DNA from: HGM04593 sp045657945
GTDB taxonomy: Bacteria; Bacteroidota; Bacteroidia; Bacteroidales; Bacteroidaceae
NCBI GenBank assembly: GCA_045657945.1
Contig: JAZOUB010000014.1
Coordinates: 1 to 45,400 of the forward strand
DNA: 45,400 nt
Reading direction: 5' to 3'
Position numbers and translations under genes: made by a program. Positions 7,148 through 15,958 of this stretch are shown in pieces (position 1 is the stretch's first letter; every line of letters starts with the position of its first letter). The notes beneath the pieces are model-generated. The model was given only the letters and a program-made list of their open reading frames with translations, did no database searches and was not told where the DNA came from.

Positions 7148-7288
7148 GGTAACGTAAAAGAGGAGAAAAGGTTTGAAACCGAAAGCTTTTCGGTACTGGC
7201 ACTTATATAGGCAGACTGCCTGCAAAGCCATTCTGATTGCCTATACTGGAGCCCCAACAGGCGCTAAGCGTTCTCCTCTTTTGTTACC
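7148..7288 (-). ncRNA. Structured RNA element preceding the reverse transcriptase
   Basis: The 141 bases between helicase stop and RT start are closed by an inverted repeat: 7148-7153 plus 7156-7167 pair with 7283-7288 and 7271-7282, 18 bp in all with a two-base bulge. Inside, TATAGGCA at 7206-7213 pairs perfectly with 7238-7245, and ACCGAAA at 7178-7184 pairs with 7188-7194 around a 3-nt loop. A further small hairpin (7120-7132) sits between the element and the RT. Long end-pairing upstream of an RT is how retron msr-msd RNAs and several defence-RT RNAs are built. The outer stem starts three bases after the helicase stop codon. Function as cDNA template is inferred from position and structure. 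Confidence 0.6.
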
Positions 7289-7291
7289 ATT

Positions 7292-9916
7292 TTACTCAAA
7301 AGCCTTTCTGATACGCTCTATGACGTATTCCTTCTCATTGTCACATTCGAAGTAGAACCTTCTGACCTCGACACCATTCTCTGCACATAAAGCTTCAGTC
7401 TCCTGAACCGAGTATCTCTTGACCTTGCTCAGATGCACTAGAAGGATGGCCATCTGCTTATCTCCCTTGGTAAGGAGGAAGTTTATCGGCATAGCGTGAG
7501 CAGGAGCATAAGGGAACATCGCACCAACCTCCACTTGACATCCCAGATCAGACTCCTGAATATAGCCAAGCATCTTCGTATTAAGGGGTTCAGAGAGAGT
7601 CTCATACTTGATCACATTGGAGATATCCCTGATGTGCCGGAAATCGTATATCCCCTCATAATCACCCTCTCCTGATGCCTGCTCATATTCCTCATAAGCA
7701 TCATCCTCGATTTCCTCATATGGTTCATCATAGCCAGCTGGGATATCCATATCTTCATCATTACATAATTCCTCAGAGCCCAACTTATTTGATATCTTCT
7801 GGAGCTCATCCCAAGCCTTATCAACATTGAGATAAGTCGAAGCATATTCATGATTGAGAAGATCCTCTGAAAGGAAGTGATCATACTTCTGTTTCTCCTT
7901 ATCCTCACGTGACACAAGTGCAGCCAGTTCTTCGCCACATGGCTTGGGTTGTGAAAGAATCTCCGAGATATGCTTCGGAGACATTCCAAAGATCATGAGA
8001 TGGTTGTAGTCCACATCCTGATGGACTCTGAGTTTACACATAAGAGCAATCGTGCGGTTGATCTTCGCACCTGCCCATGTGAATAGTGATTTGCCTGCAT
8101 AAAATTTCATATTCAGCTCATTTTTAATAAAATACTCTCTTGCCTTGAGTAGTTCAAGGTGACTCTCTGAGGCCTTATCAAGATATGGATAGACCTCGTC
8201 GGACATGTATATATCCCTCATCTTCAAGGTTATCAGTTCATCAACCTCGGGAATCTCACTTGAGAAGGAAATACCGCCTCCAGACTTGATCCGGGAGACA
8301 TAAATATTCTTTGTCGTTTCATCAACCCGGCAGACAACCCATCTTTTGCCTGCAAGAATGATCTGCTGCTTCACTTCAGGAAGTGACTGGATCATTCCGA
8401 TTCTTTTTCCATCATCACTGCTGATGACATCGTAGTCAACCGGAGCCACAAAAGCAGTGTAGAAATCAAGTCTTCTGAGTAGTCTCTCCCCTTCCTTTCC
8501 GATGATTATCTCACCAGTATTCAGCTGCGACAAAAGTCCCTGCTTGCCCATACACTTGAGAAGATCCATGAACACCTTTGGAGTGATGTTCCTGAATGCT
8601 CCCCTGTTGCAGAGGATCTCCCCTCCTTCCTTAGGATAAAACCCGCTGAATGATGCAACCAGCGACAGTATCTGCTGGATGAGGGTTGACAGATGCGATT
8701 TATTCACTGCTGGCTCCTCATACAGCTTCTCTCGCAAGAGTTCTATCACAGCGATGTTCTGCACCAGATTCGTCCTCAAATCATATAGCCATCCGGAAGA
8801 CTCCTCATTCTCGATAGAGAAGACTCGAAGTATCGACGGCTCATCCCTTCGTCCAGAACGGCCAAGACGCTGTCTTAAGCCAGAAACCGAGTTGGCTACC
8901 CCAATCTGTGCAATGGATTTCACCTTGCCGATATCTACTCCAAGCTCCAAGGTCGATGTACAAAGTGCTGTTATCGGAGTCTCCCCTCTCTGCAGTTCCT
9001 GTTCAACAGACTCTCTCTCAATCTTTGACAGACTCCCATGATGTACCCTGAATTCGTTCGGCACACATTCTTCTTCACATCTGTCGCTCAATCGGACAGC
9101 ATACCCTTCTGCTGCAACTCTGCTGTTGGTAAACACCAGATTGTTGCTTCCTCGAAGTTTTGTATAAATCTCCTCTGCAATCTCCTCATCTACGTCTTTA
9201 TCAGGCTGTTGGATATACTCCTTTACAAGGATACGTGTCTCATGATTACAATTTCCTTGAGAAGGTATCTCACACGGGAATGATCCGTCAGGACGAAGAA
9301 ATGACTTTACTTTATCGTAGTTGGAGAAGGTCGCGCTCATCGCTATACGGGGAGGCTTATTTCCCGTGATAAGCTCGATTCTTGAGAGCAGAGACTGAAG
9401 CTGCTTGCCTCTTTCGTTACCGATGAAGGCATGAAGTTCATCAATGACAATATACTTCAGTCCTCCGAAAGCCGCTTTCACAACTGTATTCCTATTGATA
9501 AGGAAAGATTCCAACGACTCCGGTGTAATAATCAATATGCCTGATGGCTTCTTCAGAGCCTTTACCTTTCTGGACGCATCTATATCTCCATGCCAAGGAG
9601 TCACTTCCACATCAGTGTCGGCAGTCATGTCAAGAAGCCTTCTGTACTGATCGTTAATCAGGGCCTTGAGCGGGCTGACATACAGCACATCGAATCCTTC
9701 AGACGGATTGGAGAGGACATGCGAAAGGATAGGCAGGAAGGCAGCCTCTGTCTTTCCTCCTGCTGTCGCAGCGCTGATGATAACATCGGTATCACGACTG
9801 AGGACAACAGGTATGGAATTCTCCTGGATATCCTTCAGGGACGTCCATCCCTGCCTCCAGATCCATTTCTGAACCGAGTCATGCAGTAACTCAAAAGAAG
9901 AAGACTGGTCGTTCAT
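7292..9916 (-). CDS. brxHI: Lhr-like DEAD/DEAH helicase, BrxHI type
   Basis: 874 residues. Superfamily-2 motifs are clear: AATAGGKTEA (49-58, Walker A), DELH (159-162), SAT (194-196), VHHGSL (291-296), STLELGVDIG (321-330) and QRLGRSGRR (349-357). The layout and the pairing with a BrxD-type ATPase match the Lhr-like BrxHI helicases of BREX type 2 and related TerB-containing systems. The C-terminal third holds a very acidic stretch (about 715-752), probably a flexible linker. It starts 3 bp after the BrxD stop, so the two are one operon. Helicase identity is certain; the BrxHI subfamily label comes from context plus motif pattern. Confidence 0.85.
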   Translation of the reverse strand: MNDQSSSFELLHDSVQKWIWRQGWTSLKDIQENSIPVVLSRDTDVIISAATAGGKTEAAFLPILSHVLSNPSEGFDVLYVSPLKALINDQYRRLLDMTADTDVEVTPWHGDIDASRKVKALKKPSGILIITPESLESFLINRNTVVKAAFGGLKYIVIDELHAFIGNERGKQLQSLLSRIELITGNKPPRIAMSATFSNYDKVKSFLRPDGSFPCEIPSQGNCNHETRILVKEYIQQPDKDVDEEIAEEIYTKLRGSNNLVFTNSRVAAEGYAVRLSDRCEEECVPNEFRVHHGSLSKIERESVEQELQRGETPITALCTSTLELGVDIGKVKSIAQIGVANSVSGLRQRLGRSGRRDEPSILRVFSIENEESSGWLYDLRTNLVQNIAVIELLREKLYEEPAVNKSHLSTLIQQILSLVASFSGFYPKEGGEILCNRGAFRNITPKVFMDLLKCMGKQGLLSQLNTGEIIIGKEGERLLRRLDFYTAFVAPVDYDVISSDDGKRIGMIQSLPEVKQQIILAGKRWVVCRVDETTKNIYVSRIKSGGGISFSSEIPEVDELITLKMRDIYMSDEVYPYLDKASESHLELLKAREYFIKNELNMKFYAGKSLFTWAGAKINRTIALMCKLRVHQDVDYNHLMIFGMSPKHISEILSQPKPCGEELAALVSREDKEKQKYDHFLSEDLLNHEYASTYLNVDKAWDELQKISNKLGSEELCNDEDMDIPAGYDEPYEEIEDDAYEEYEQASGEGDYEGIYDFRHIRDISNVIKYETLSEPLNTKMLGYIQESDLGCQVEVGAMFPYAPAHAMPINFLLTKGDKQMAILLVHLSKVKRYSVQETEALCAENGVEVRRFYFECDNEKEYVIERIRKAFE

Positions 9917-9919
9917 ATT

Positions 9920-11254
9920 CTAGAGTGAAAAGTTTGCAAATTCATCATTGTCTGATGCCGGCTGCTCATTAGAAGCACTGGTCTTGAGAATATTCTCAAC
10001 CTGAGATGCCTCTACATCCTTCTGCACATCAACTGACGAGATGATATTATTCCATTTATAGTCCGGATACTGCTCCAGAACCGAAAGAAGGTCAATGAAA
10101 CTCTTGATGGTAGTTCTCGGTGTCCTGAAGTAACTCTCCCCTATCTTATTCGCACAATGCGAAAGGAAAGCAAGGAGTCCTTCGTCAGGTATCAGATAAT
10201 TCTCCTCCTTGCCGCTTGCAAAGACGTGTCTGAGATTGGACAAAAGCAGATACAGTTCCTCTTTCGTCAAGTTTGAGAGTCTTAAAACGATTGAGTTATA
10301 ATCCGTTACACCCAACTGCTTTGAGAACGAGTTCTCGGACAGTCTTGACTTCAAGGCCTCATAGCTGTACAATCCTCTGATGTTATCTGTAAGAAACTCA
10401 GGCGTGCCTCCAAGGACAAATCCGATATTCGGGAAGGTTCCCTGAAGAGTATTATTCAGCATGCTGAGAATCTCCTCATAGTTCGCCTTGCGGGATATGC
10501 TGTTCGGAATCTTATAAAGGTTGACCATCTCATCCATGCACACGAGAAGGCCCTTGTATCCAGCCTTCCTAACAAGCACAGAGTAAAGCTTCAAGGTGTT
10601 GTAAAATGATGAATCATCAATGTACTCCCTGATATTCAAGTCCCTGTATGCATCTGTCTTGGTCGTATACCCGGCCTTGAGCCACTTCAAGGCACTGTTC
10701 ATAAGATCATGATTGCCAGACTCATAACCTTCAAGATACTTCTGGATTACAGCGATGAAGTTATATCCGCCGGTATAGTCGTTCAATTCATTCAGTTTCT
10801 CGGAGATAACATCATAGGCACTTGAACCCTTGGCAGCGGCCTCTTCCCTCGCATTAGAGATGAACCTCTCCAAGATATTCTGAAGAGCATTGCCGTCCGG
10901 CTTTGTACGGGTGGAAAGGTTACCGACCATTTCTGACAACAGCATCCTTGGCTGGCCGTCTGAGCCATGCAGTCTCTTGCTTGGGGAGAGATCTGCATGC
11001 ATTGTCACGAGTCCTTTTTCAAGAGCAATGCTACGCACCAGCGACAGGAAGAAGGTCTTTCCTGATCCGTACTCGCCGATGACGAATCGAAATGCAGTGC
11101 CTCCCTCTGCAATGGTATCCACGTCCTTAATGAAGGATTTAAGCTCCTCGCTACGGCCTACCTGGATATGATGCAATCCGGCTCGCGGCACGACTCCAGA
11201 CTTCAGCGACTGGATGATTGTTTCTCTTTCTTTTGCTTTAATGAGTCTATTCAT
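9920..11254 (-). CDS. brxD: BrxD-type P-loop ATPase (DUF2791)
   Basis: 444 residues. GEYGSGKTF at 60-68 is the P-loop and GLLVCMDEMVNLY at about 234-246 the Walker B segment. The N-terminus (KAKERETIIQSLKSGVVPRAGLHHIQVGR) is typical of the BrxC/BrxD DUF2791 group, which are small ATP-binding partners of Lhr-like helicases in BREX type 2 and related islands. The gene overlaps the TerB_C gene by 4 bp and is 3 bp from the helicase, giving a tight three-gene unit. No pglZ, pglX or brxC accompanies it in this window, so this is not a complete BREX locus. Confidence 0.85.
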   Translation of the reverse strand: MNRLIKAKERETIIQSLKSGVVPRAGLHHIQVGRSEELKSFIKDVDTIAEGGTAFRFVIGEYGSGKTFFLSLVRSIALEKGLVTMHADLSPSKRLHGSDGQPRMLLSEMVGNLSTRTKPDGNALQNILERFISNAREEAAAKGSSAYDVISEKLNELNDYTGGYNFIAVIQKYLEGYESGNHDLMNSALKWLKAGYTTKTDAYRDLNIREYIDDSSFYNTLKLYSVLVRKAGYKGLLVCMDEMVNLYKIPNSISRKANYEEILSMLNNTLQGTFPNIGFVLGGTPEFLTDNIRGLYSYEALKSRLSENSFSKQLGVTDYNSIVLRLSNLTKEELYLLLSNLRHVFASGKEENYLIPDEGLLAFLSHCANKIGESYFRTPRTTIKSFIDLLSVLEQYPDYKWNNIISSVDVQKDVEASQVENILKTSASNEQPASDNDEFANFSL

Positions 11255-11802
11255 ATAAGTTGTTCTTTATATTCTGTCGTTACATAAATAATATCTCCAT
11301 CCTCTTCCACAACTGTATCATTGATCTTGGAATACGCGTAGTCATTGATCTGTTCCAGCAGGTTTCCCAGCATCACAGCAGGCCCGACCAACTCTGCTAA
11401 TTCTATTCGTGTCCATTGTTCTTTAGTCAGAAGCTTTCCCAAAATCTCCATCAGAGGATTAATGTCCGTTTTATGAACAGGCTCCTGAACGCTCTCATCC
11501 TCCTGAACAAAGATCTCCGCCAGCATCTCTTGGGCTGCCTTTGTCTGCTCTCGCAAAACCATCAGCTTACCCTTGTCCAGAAGAGGTTCCTCCTTCTTCT
11601 TTTCAGGTTTCGGGATCGCAAACCCCTTGGCCTTTGTGGGTTTCTCGACCACCGCTGGACCACCTTTGGCCTTAAGTTTCTTGTTCTCTCTCGTAAGCCG
11701 CTTGATCTTCATTTCCGCTTGCTCACGTTTCTCTTTTTCCTCCGACCAAAGGATGGCGAAGAAAATGGCTACGCACACTGCCACAATGAAAGCAAATGTC
11801 AT
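11251..11802 (-). CDS. Membrane-anchored TerB_C-domain protein
   Basis: 183 residues in three parts: an N-terminal membrane helix (about 2-19), a charged coiled coil and Lys/Pro linker (20-75), and a C-terminal domain (about 115-183) with TKEQWTRIELAEL, GNLLEQIND and VEEDGDIIYV. The last pattern matches the TerB_C domain, where a Trp-Arg helix and an EEDD-I-V end are typical. TerB_C proteins accompany BrxD/BrxHI pairs in several defence islands but are usually larger and carry TerB_N; this one is a short anchored version. It is the first gene of the minus-strand unit and overlaps brxD by 4 bp. An adaptor role placing the ATPase/helicase at the membrane is inferred. Confidence 0.65.
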   Translation of the reverse strand: MTFAFIVAVCVAIFFAILWSEEKEKREQAEMKIKRLTRENKKLKAKGGPAVVEKPTKAKGFAIPKPEKKKEEPLLDKGKLMVLREQTKAAQEMLAEIFVQEDESVQEPVHKTDINPLMEILGKLLTKEQWTRIELAELVGPAVMLGNLLEQINDYAYSKINDTVVEEDGDIIYVTTEYKEQLI

Positions 11803-11844
11803 GATGTATTTCTATTAACAGTTTTCAAGTAAATCATCGTAATG

Positions 11845-11868
11845 ATATACCTCTATACATTGGTATAT
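11845..11868. promoter_or_regulatory. Palindrome upstream of the TerB_C operon
   Basis: ATATACC at 11845-11851 is the reverse complement of GGTATAT at 11862-11868, with 10 bases between. It lies about 43 bp upstream of the ATG at 11802. Its size and symmetry fit an operator for a dimeric repressor such as the HTH protein encoded at 12365, but an RNA hairpin in the 5' leader is equally possible. Confidence 0.35.
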
Positions 11869-12187
11869 ATTATCCTTAACGAAAAATGTTACTGACAGGA
11901 ACTCATTATTATCTTCAAAAATCCAGATAATTTCTTAAGGTACTACTGCATTTCATTGGCTACAAGTTACGACACTGCAAATTTGGAGACATCGCGCGAA
12001 CCATATATTCGCAAGATTATATATAATCCATCTAAAGTATCAGCTACAATGAAATGTTTCAGGAAGAAATACATCAACAAAACGCCTAACAGAGTCAATT
12101 ACAGCAACATACTAAAAAAACAGCCGATTATTACCTCTGCGTGTGGAGGATTTTGGCGGATTAACCAAATGAGGCTCTTATATTCTC

Positions 12188-12216
12188 TTTATATTGCATA
12201 ATATTTTATATCTTTG
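12188..12216 (+). promoter_or_regulatory. Predicted promoter of the methyltransferase operon
   Basis: TATCTTTG at 12209-12216 matches the Bacteroidetes -7 box TAnnTTTG. A weak TTTA at 12188-12191 could be the -33 element, at slightly short spacing. The leader to the ATG at 12365 would be about 140 nt and contains the small AAAGCC/GGCTTT hairpin. Confidence 0.5.
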
Positions 12217-12364
12217 TGCAAGAAACATGTTACGGAGCATGACTGACATACTAGAACAGCACAAAGCCGACGAGGCTTTAAGATTAGAAACATCATACAC
12301 TAATCATTGTCAAGAATAGGTCTTCGTCAATAGATCTCTTTTGCAAAAAGTAAAAATAAACGAT

Positions 12365-12571
12365 ATGTACAAGCCCAAAAATCGCATAAAAGAGGTACTC
12401 GAAGAGCGAGGAATTAAACAAACTTGGCTCGCTGAGCGACTTGGCAAGAGTTTCTGTATAGTAAACTCGTATGTTTGTAACCGTCGTCAACCAAGCTTAG
12501 ATGTACTATTTGAGATAGCCCAAATTTTGAATGTAGACCCCAAAGAGTTGATTGCTAACCATGAGTGCTAG
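12365..12571 (+). CDS. Small Xre/Cro-type HTH regulator
   Basis: 68 residues from the ATG at 12365 (a longer TTG start at 12341 is possible). The protein is a single HTH_3 fold: IKQTWLAERLGKS forms the first part of the helix-turn-helix, NRRQPSLDVLFEIAQIL follows. It overlaps the methyltransferase start by 11 bp, so the two are coupled. Small Xre proteins directly before a methyltransferase often act as controller (C) proteins of restriction-modification operons, delaying the toxic genes after transfer. That role is inferred from size and place. Confidence 0.8.
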   Translation: MYKPKNRIKEVLEERGIKQTWLAERLGKSFCIVNSYVCNRRQPSLDVLFEIAQILNVDPKELIANHEC

Positions 12572-13841
12572 AAAGAAATATACTTTTATTGATCTATTTG
12601 CTGGCGCAGGAGGCCTTTCTGAAGGTTTCATTAAGGCAGGTTTTTCCCCTATTGCACACATCGAAATGAAGCAAGATGCGTGTAATACGTTGAAAACACG
12701 ATCTGCATTCCATTATCTCAAAGCACAGGGCAAATTGTCAATATACGAAGACTACCTCAAGAATAAAGTTGAGGGTACTGATGGTTCTATATTATGGAAT
12801 CAAGTACCACCAGAGGTTACTAATGCTGCCATATGTGCAACTATCGGAGAGGATACTATCAATGGAATTTTTAAAAAAGTTGACGCACTCAAAGGAGACA
12901 AAACCGTAGATATAATTATTGGAGGTCCTCCTTGTCAAGCATATTCTGTTGCAGGTCGTGCTCGTATGGGTAAAGCTGTTGAAAAAGATCCTCGTAATGA
13001 ATTGTACAAGTACTATGTACAGTTTTTAGAGAAGTATAATCCTAAGATGTTTGTCTTTGAGAATGTTTTAGGTATTATTACAGCTAAACGAGGCGAACCT
13101 TTTGCCGACTTAAAGAAACTCGTTGATGAACTTGGATATGATATGGCCGCCAAGGTACAAATTGCATCCCAACATGGTGTACTTCAAAATAGGCAAAGAG
13201 TAATCATTGTAGGTTGGAAGAGAAATGCTTCTTCAAAATATGGCTATCCAGAATTGGGAATTGAGGATATGCCGTATACTGTGATGAATGATTTATTCTC
13301 AGATCTACCCAATAGAAAAGCAGGAGAAGGTAAATTGTGTGAGCCTATTTCCTATACGAGGCCTCTTTCAGAAATGGAGTATCTTGAAAAGTCAGGCATT
13401 AGAGGCGTGTTAGATTTTACAACACAACATTTGGCTCGTCCAACAAATGATAATGATCGAGAAATATACAAGATTGCTGTTGAAATGTGGAAAGATGGCA
13501 AGCGTCGTCTCAATTACGCAAAGCTTCCAGTTAGGTTACAAAAACATAAAAATAAAGAGACCTTCCTCAACAGATTCAGTGTAGTTGATCCAGATGGGTG
13601 TTGTCATACCGTGGTAGCTCATATCGCTATGGATGGTCACTATTACATATATCCAACTCCAAATCCAACTATGGATAATGTAAGGTCAATAACAGTGCGT
13701 GAGGCTGCTCGCTTGCAGTCGTTTCCTGACGACTACTTTTTCGAAGGTAGCCGTACTTCTGCATTGATGCAGATTGGCAATGCCGTGCCTGTTATTTTAG
13801 CGTATAAAATAGCTGAAAAAATTAAAGATATATTGTTATGA
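12561..13841 (+). CDS. DNA (cytosine-5)-methyltransferase
   Basis: 426 residues from the ATG at 12561 (a TTG at 12552 would add three residues). The C5-methyltransferase motifs are in order: I, DLFAGAGGLSEGF (about 11-23, SAM binding); IV, GGPPCQAYS (about 121-129, catalytic Cys); VI, ENV (about 167); VIII, QNRQRV (about 209-214); and IX-X, SITVREAARLQSFP and QIGNAVP near the C-terminus. The spacer before motif IX, which sets target specificity, is short to normal. It overlaps the next gene by 4 bp (ATGA). It probably marks self DNA for the ATPase and nuclease genes downstream. Confidence 0.95.
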   Translation: MSARKKYTFIDLFAGAGGLSEGFIKAGFSPIAHIEMKQDACNTLKTRSAFHYLKAQGKLSIYEDYLKNKVEGTDGSILWNQVPPEVTNAAICATIGEDTINGIFKKVDALKGDKTVDIIIGGPPCQAYSVAGRARMGKAVEKDPRNELYKYYVQFLEKYNPKMFVFENVLGIITAKRGEPFADLKKLVDELGYDMAAKVQIASQHGVLQNRQRVIIVGWKRNASSKYGYPELGIEDMPYTVMNDLFSDLPNRKAGEGKLCEPISYTRPLSEMEYLEKSGIRGVLDFTTQHLARPTNDNDREIYKIAVEMWKDGKRRLNYAKLPVRLQKHKNKETFLNRFSVVDPDGCCHTVVAHIAMDGHYYIYPTPNPTMDNVRSITVREAARLQSFPDDYFFEGSRTSALMQIGNAVPVILAYKIAEKIKDILL

Positions 13842-15958
13842 ATAAAGATATCAAAGCTGGGACTCTCGTTTTTAAGCCTCGTGCAAGATTGATTAAGACA
13901 ATTGGTGAAGAGCTTATAAGTGATGACAAGGTTGCTATTATAGAATTAGTTAAAAATTCTTACGATGCATACTCGTCGTTATATAATGGTGCTCCTATTG
14001 TTGATATAGTTTTTAAAGGCAATGTAGAAACTTGCATAGATACCTTAGGTTATAGAAAGTATATATCAAAAGCAGGTTCTTCAATCATTATATACGATGA
14101 AGGTGTTGGCATGGACTTCAATACAATAGAACATGCTTGGATGGAACCTGCAACAAACTTTAAAAAATTAAAGGAGAATCAAGATCCGCAAAAGAAATAT
14201 AGTGGTGAAAAAGGTATTGGTCGCTTCGCATCAGCGAAATTAGCTTCTAAATTAGAGCTTGTAACAAGACGAGAAGGAGAAGATGAAATTGTTGTATTTT
14301 TTGATTGGAGTCTGTTTTCAAATGAAGAAGACTATTTGGATGATGTGAAAATCAATTGGCAAATACGTCCAGCACAAGAAATCAAAACCCATGGTACTAT
14401 CCTTAAATTATATGATTTAAATGATGATTGGGATGAATCTAAAATAATGGATTTGCGCATTTCGTTATCACGACTATTAAATCCAATTGTACCTACAGAA
14501 GATTTTTTAATAAATCTTGAACTTCCTTCTGAATTTTCGAAACTATCTGGTATTGTAGAGCGCCCAGAAACATTAAATAGACCTAATTATAGCATTAGAG
14601 GATGTATTACCAAAGATGGAAAACCTGAGAATGTTATTTTTTTTAGTAAAAGCGTAAATAAAGAAGAACAACTAAAACTTGAGTTTATCCTCAATAGAGA
14701 ATATTCAGCTGGACCTTTTTCCTTTGAATTTAAGATCTGGAATAGAGAAACTGATGAGCTTAAAGCATTAGCTGGCGAAATGGGTTCTTTGGTAAGAAAT
14801 GTCAAAAAGGATTTGGATGAATTATGTGGTATTAGCATTTATCGTGACAATATTCGTGTATTACCTTATGGTAACAAGAATAATGATTGGGTTCGATTAG
14901 ACATAAGACGTGTTAATAATCCGACATTAAGATTAAGTAATAATCAAATAGTTGGCTATGTGTCTATCAAATTAGATGATAATCCATTCCTTAAAGACCA
15001 GAGCAACCGAGAAGGAATTGTAGAAAGTCAAGCCTTTGAGGACTTGAAAGATTATATAAAGTTAATATTAAATGAAGTTGAGCAACGTCGTTATGCCGAG
15101 CGTCCGAGAAATACCCAGACAAAGTCTATTAAAAGTTTGTTTGAAGCGTTCTCTCTTAAGACTATCTCTACAAGTATAAAGAATGAGAATATTGGACAGC
15201 AAGAAGTTATTAAGCTCTTGGAGCAAAAAGAAAAAGAAATAACTGATGCTGTAGTCAAGGTTCAAGAAACAATATCTCGTTATAGGAGATTATCAACTAT
15301 GGGACAGCTAATTGAGCCTATTATACATGATGGTAGAGATTTGTTAAATAAAATCGATTTAAAATCGAATTTAATAATTAAAGAAGCAAACAAAGAGCAA
15401 TTAGATGTTAATAAAATTATATCAAAAGCCAATGATATTCAAGAGCTACGTAAGGATTTTGCGTTGTTGTTTAAACGAGTAGAGCCTTTTGGCGGACGCA
15501 AAAGAGGCCGTCCAAAAACAATAATTCTTGAAGAAGCAATAGAGAATATATTCACCTTGAATCAAGATGAATTGTCAAAGTTAAATATTGAGTGTGTACT
15601 TCCTACTTCTGAACACAAAGTTTCAATTGACGAAAGTGAGTTAGGTTCAATTTTTATGAATCTCATTCAAAATTCTATGTATTGGTTGGAACAGATTAAT
15701 GCAGAAAGAAAAATTGTGGTTGATATTCTAGAAGCAAAGGATGAATTGTCTGTAATATTTAGTGATAATGGTCCAGGTGTTCAGCCGGAAATTGAAGATA
15801 AAATATTTGATCCATATTTTAGTACAAAACCTGATGGAATAGGCCTCGGTTTAGCAATAATAGGAGAAACTATAGAAGAATACGATGGTCATCTATCATT
15901 AGTGGAAAGTGTATTAGGAGGAGCTTCTTTTAAATTATCATTTAGATATCGAATATGA
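13838..15958 (+). CDS. Soluble double-GHKL ATPase / histidine kinase
   Basis: 706 residues with two GHKL ATPase domains and no membrane segment. The N-terminal one (about 20-250) has IIELVKNSYDAY (34-45), YDEGVGM (87-93) and GEKGIGRFASAKLA (123-136), like the Hsp90/MutL/MORC type. The C-terminal one is histidine-kinase-like: NLIQNSMYW (about 607-615), DNGPGV (643-648) and GIGLGLAI (667-674). Before it, MGQLIEPIIHDGRD (about 488-501) is a plausible phosphoacceptor His box in a long helix. The next gene encodes a receiver domain and overlaps by 4 bp, so the pair probably forms a phosphorelay inside the defence operon. The N-terminal ATPase may be the sensor in place of a membrane domain. Confidence 0.85.
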   Translation: MNKDIKAGTLVFKPRARLIKTIGEELISDDKVAIIELVKNSYDAYSSLYNGAPIVDIVFKGNVETCIDTLGYRKYISKAGSSIIIYDEGVGMDFNTIEHAWMEPATNFKKLKENQDPQKKYSGEKGIGRFASAKLASKLELVTRREGEDEIVVFFDWSLFSNEEDYLDDVKINWQIRPAQEIKTHGTILKLYDLNDDWDESKIMDLRISLSRLLNPIVPTEDFLINLELPSEFSKLSGIVERPETLNRPNYSIRGCITKDGKPENVIFFSKSVNKEEQLKLEFILNREYSAGPFSFEFKIWNRETDELKALAGEMGSLVRNVKKDLDELCGISIYRDNIRVLPYGNKNNDWVRLDIRRVNNPTLRLSNNQIVGYVSIKLDDNPFLKDQSNREGIVESQAFEDLKDYIKLILNEVEQRRYAERPRNTQTKSIKSLFEAFSLKTISTSIKNENIGQQEVIKLLEQKEKEITDAVVKVQETISRYRRLSTMGQLIEPIIHDGRDLLNKIDLKSNLIIKEANKEQLDVNKIISKANDIQELRKDFALLFKRVEPFGGRKRGRPKTIILEEAIENIFTLNQDELSKLNIECVLPTSEHKVSIDESELGSIFMNLIQNSMYWLEQINAERKIVVDILEAKDELSVIFSDNGPGVQPEIEDKIFDPYFSTKPDGIGLGLAIIGETIEEYDGHLSLVESVLGGASFKLSFRYRI

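Larger units (their letters stand above)
11803..12364. other. Divergent intergenic region between the two defence operons
   Basis: About 560 bp, AT-rich, with no convincing gene. It must hold the promoters for the minus-strand TerB_C/BrxD/BrxHI unit and the plus-strand methyltransferase unit. Visible pieces are a palindrome at 11845-11868, a good -7 box at 12209-12216 on the plus strand, a short hairpin at 12263-12279 (AAAGCC, 5-nt loop, GGCTTT), and a CAAATTTGCAG segment on the minus strand near 11974-11984 that could be part of a leftward promoter. A frame of 81 codons at 11956-12201 has no sign of being coding. Confidence 0.6.

Noticed and set aside
7148..7288. Canonical retron call
   Set aside because: The RNA architecture fits, but the RT next to it lacks the retron NAxxH and VTG motifs, and its blocks look more like group-II-like or unknown-group RTs. 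I keep RT-linked RNA without the retron label.
9916..9920. Complete BREX system
   Set aside because: Only BrxD- and BrxHI-type genes are present. PglZ, PglX, BrxA, BrxB and BrxC are absent from the window.
11956..12201. 81-codon frame in the divergent region
   Set aside because: No recognisable domain, no start context, and it overlaps likely promoter sequence.
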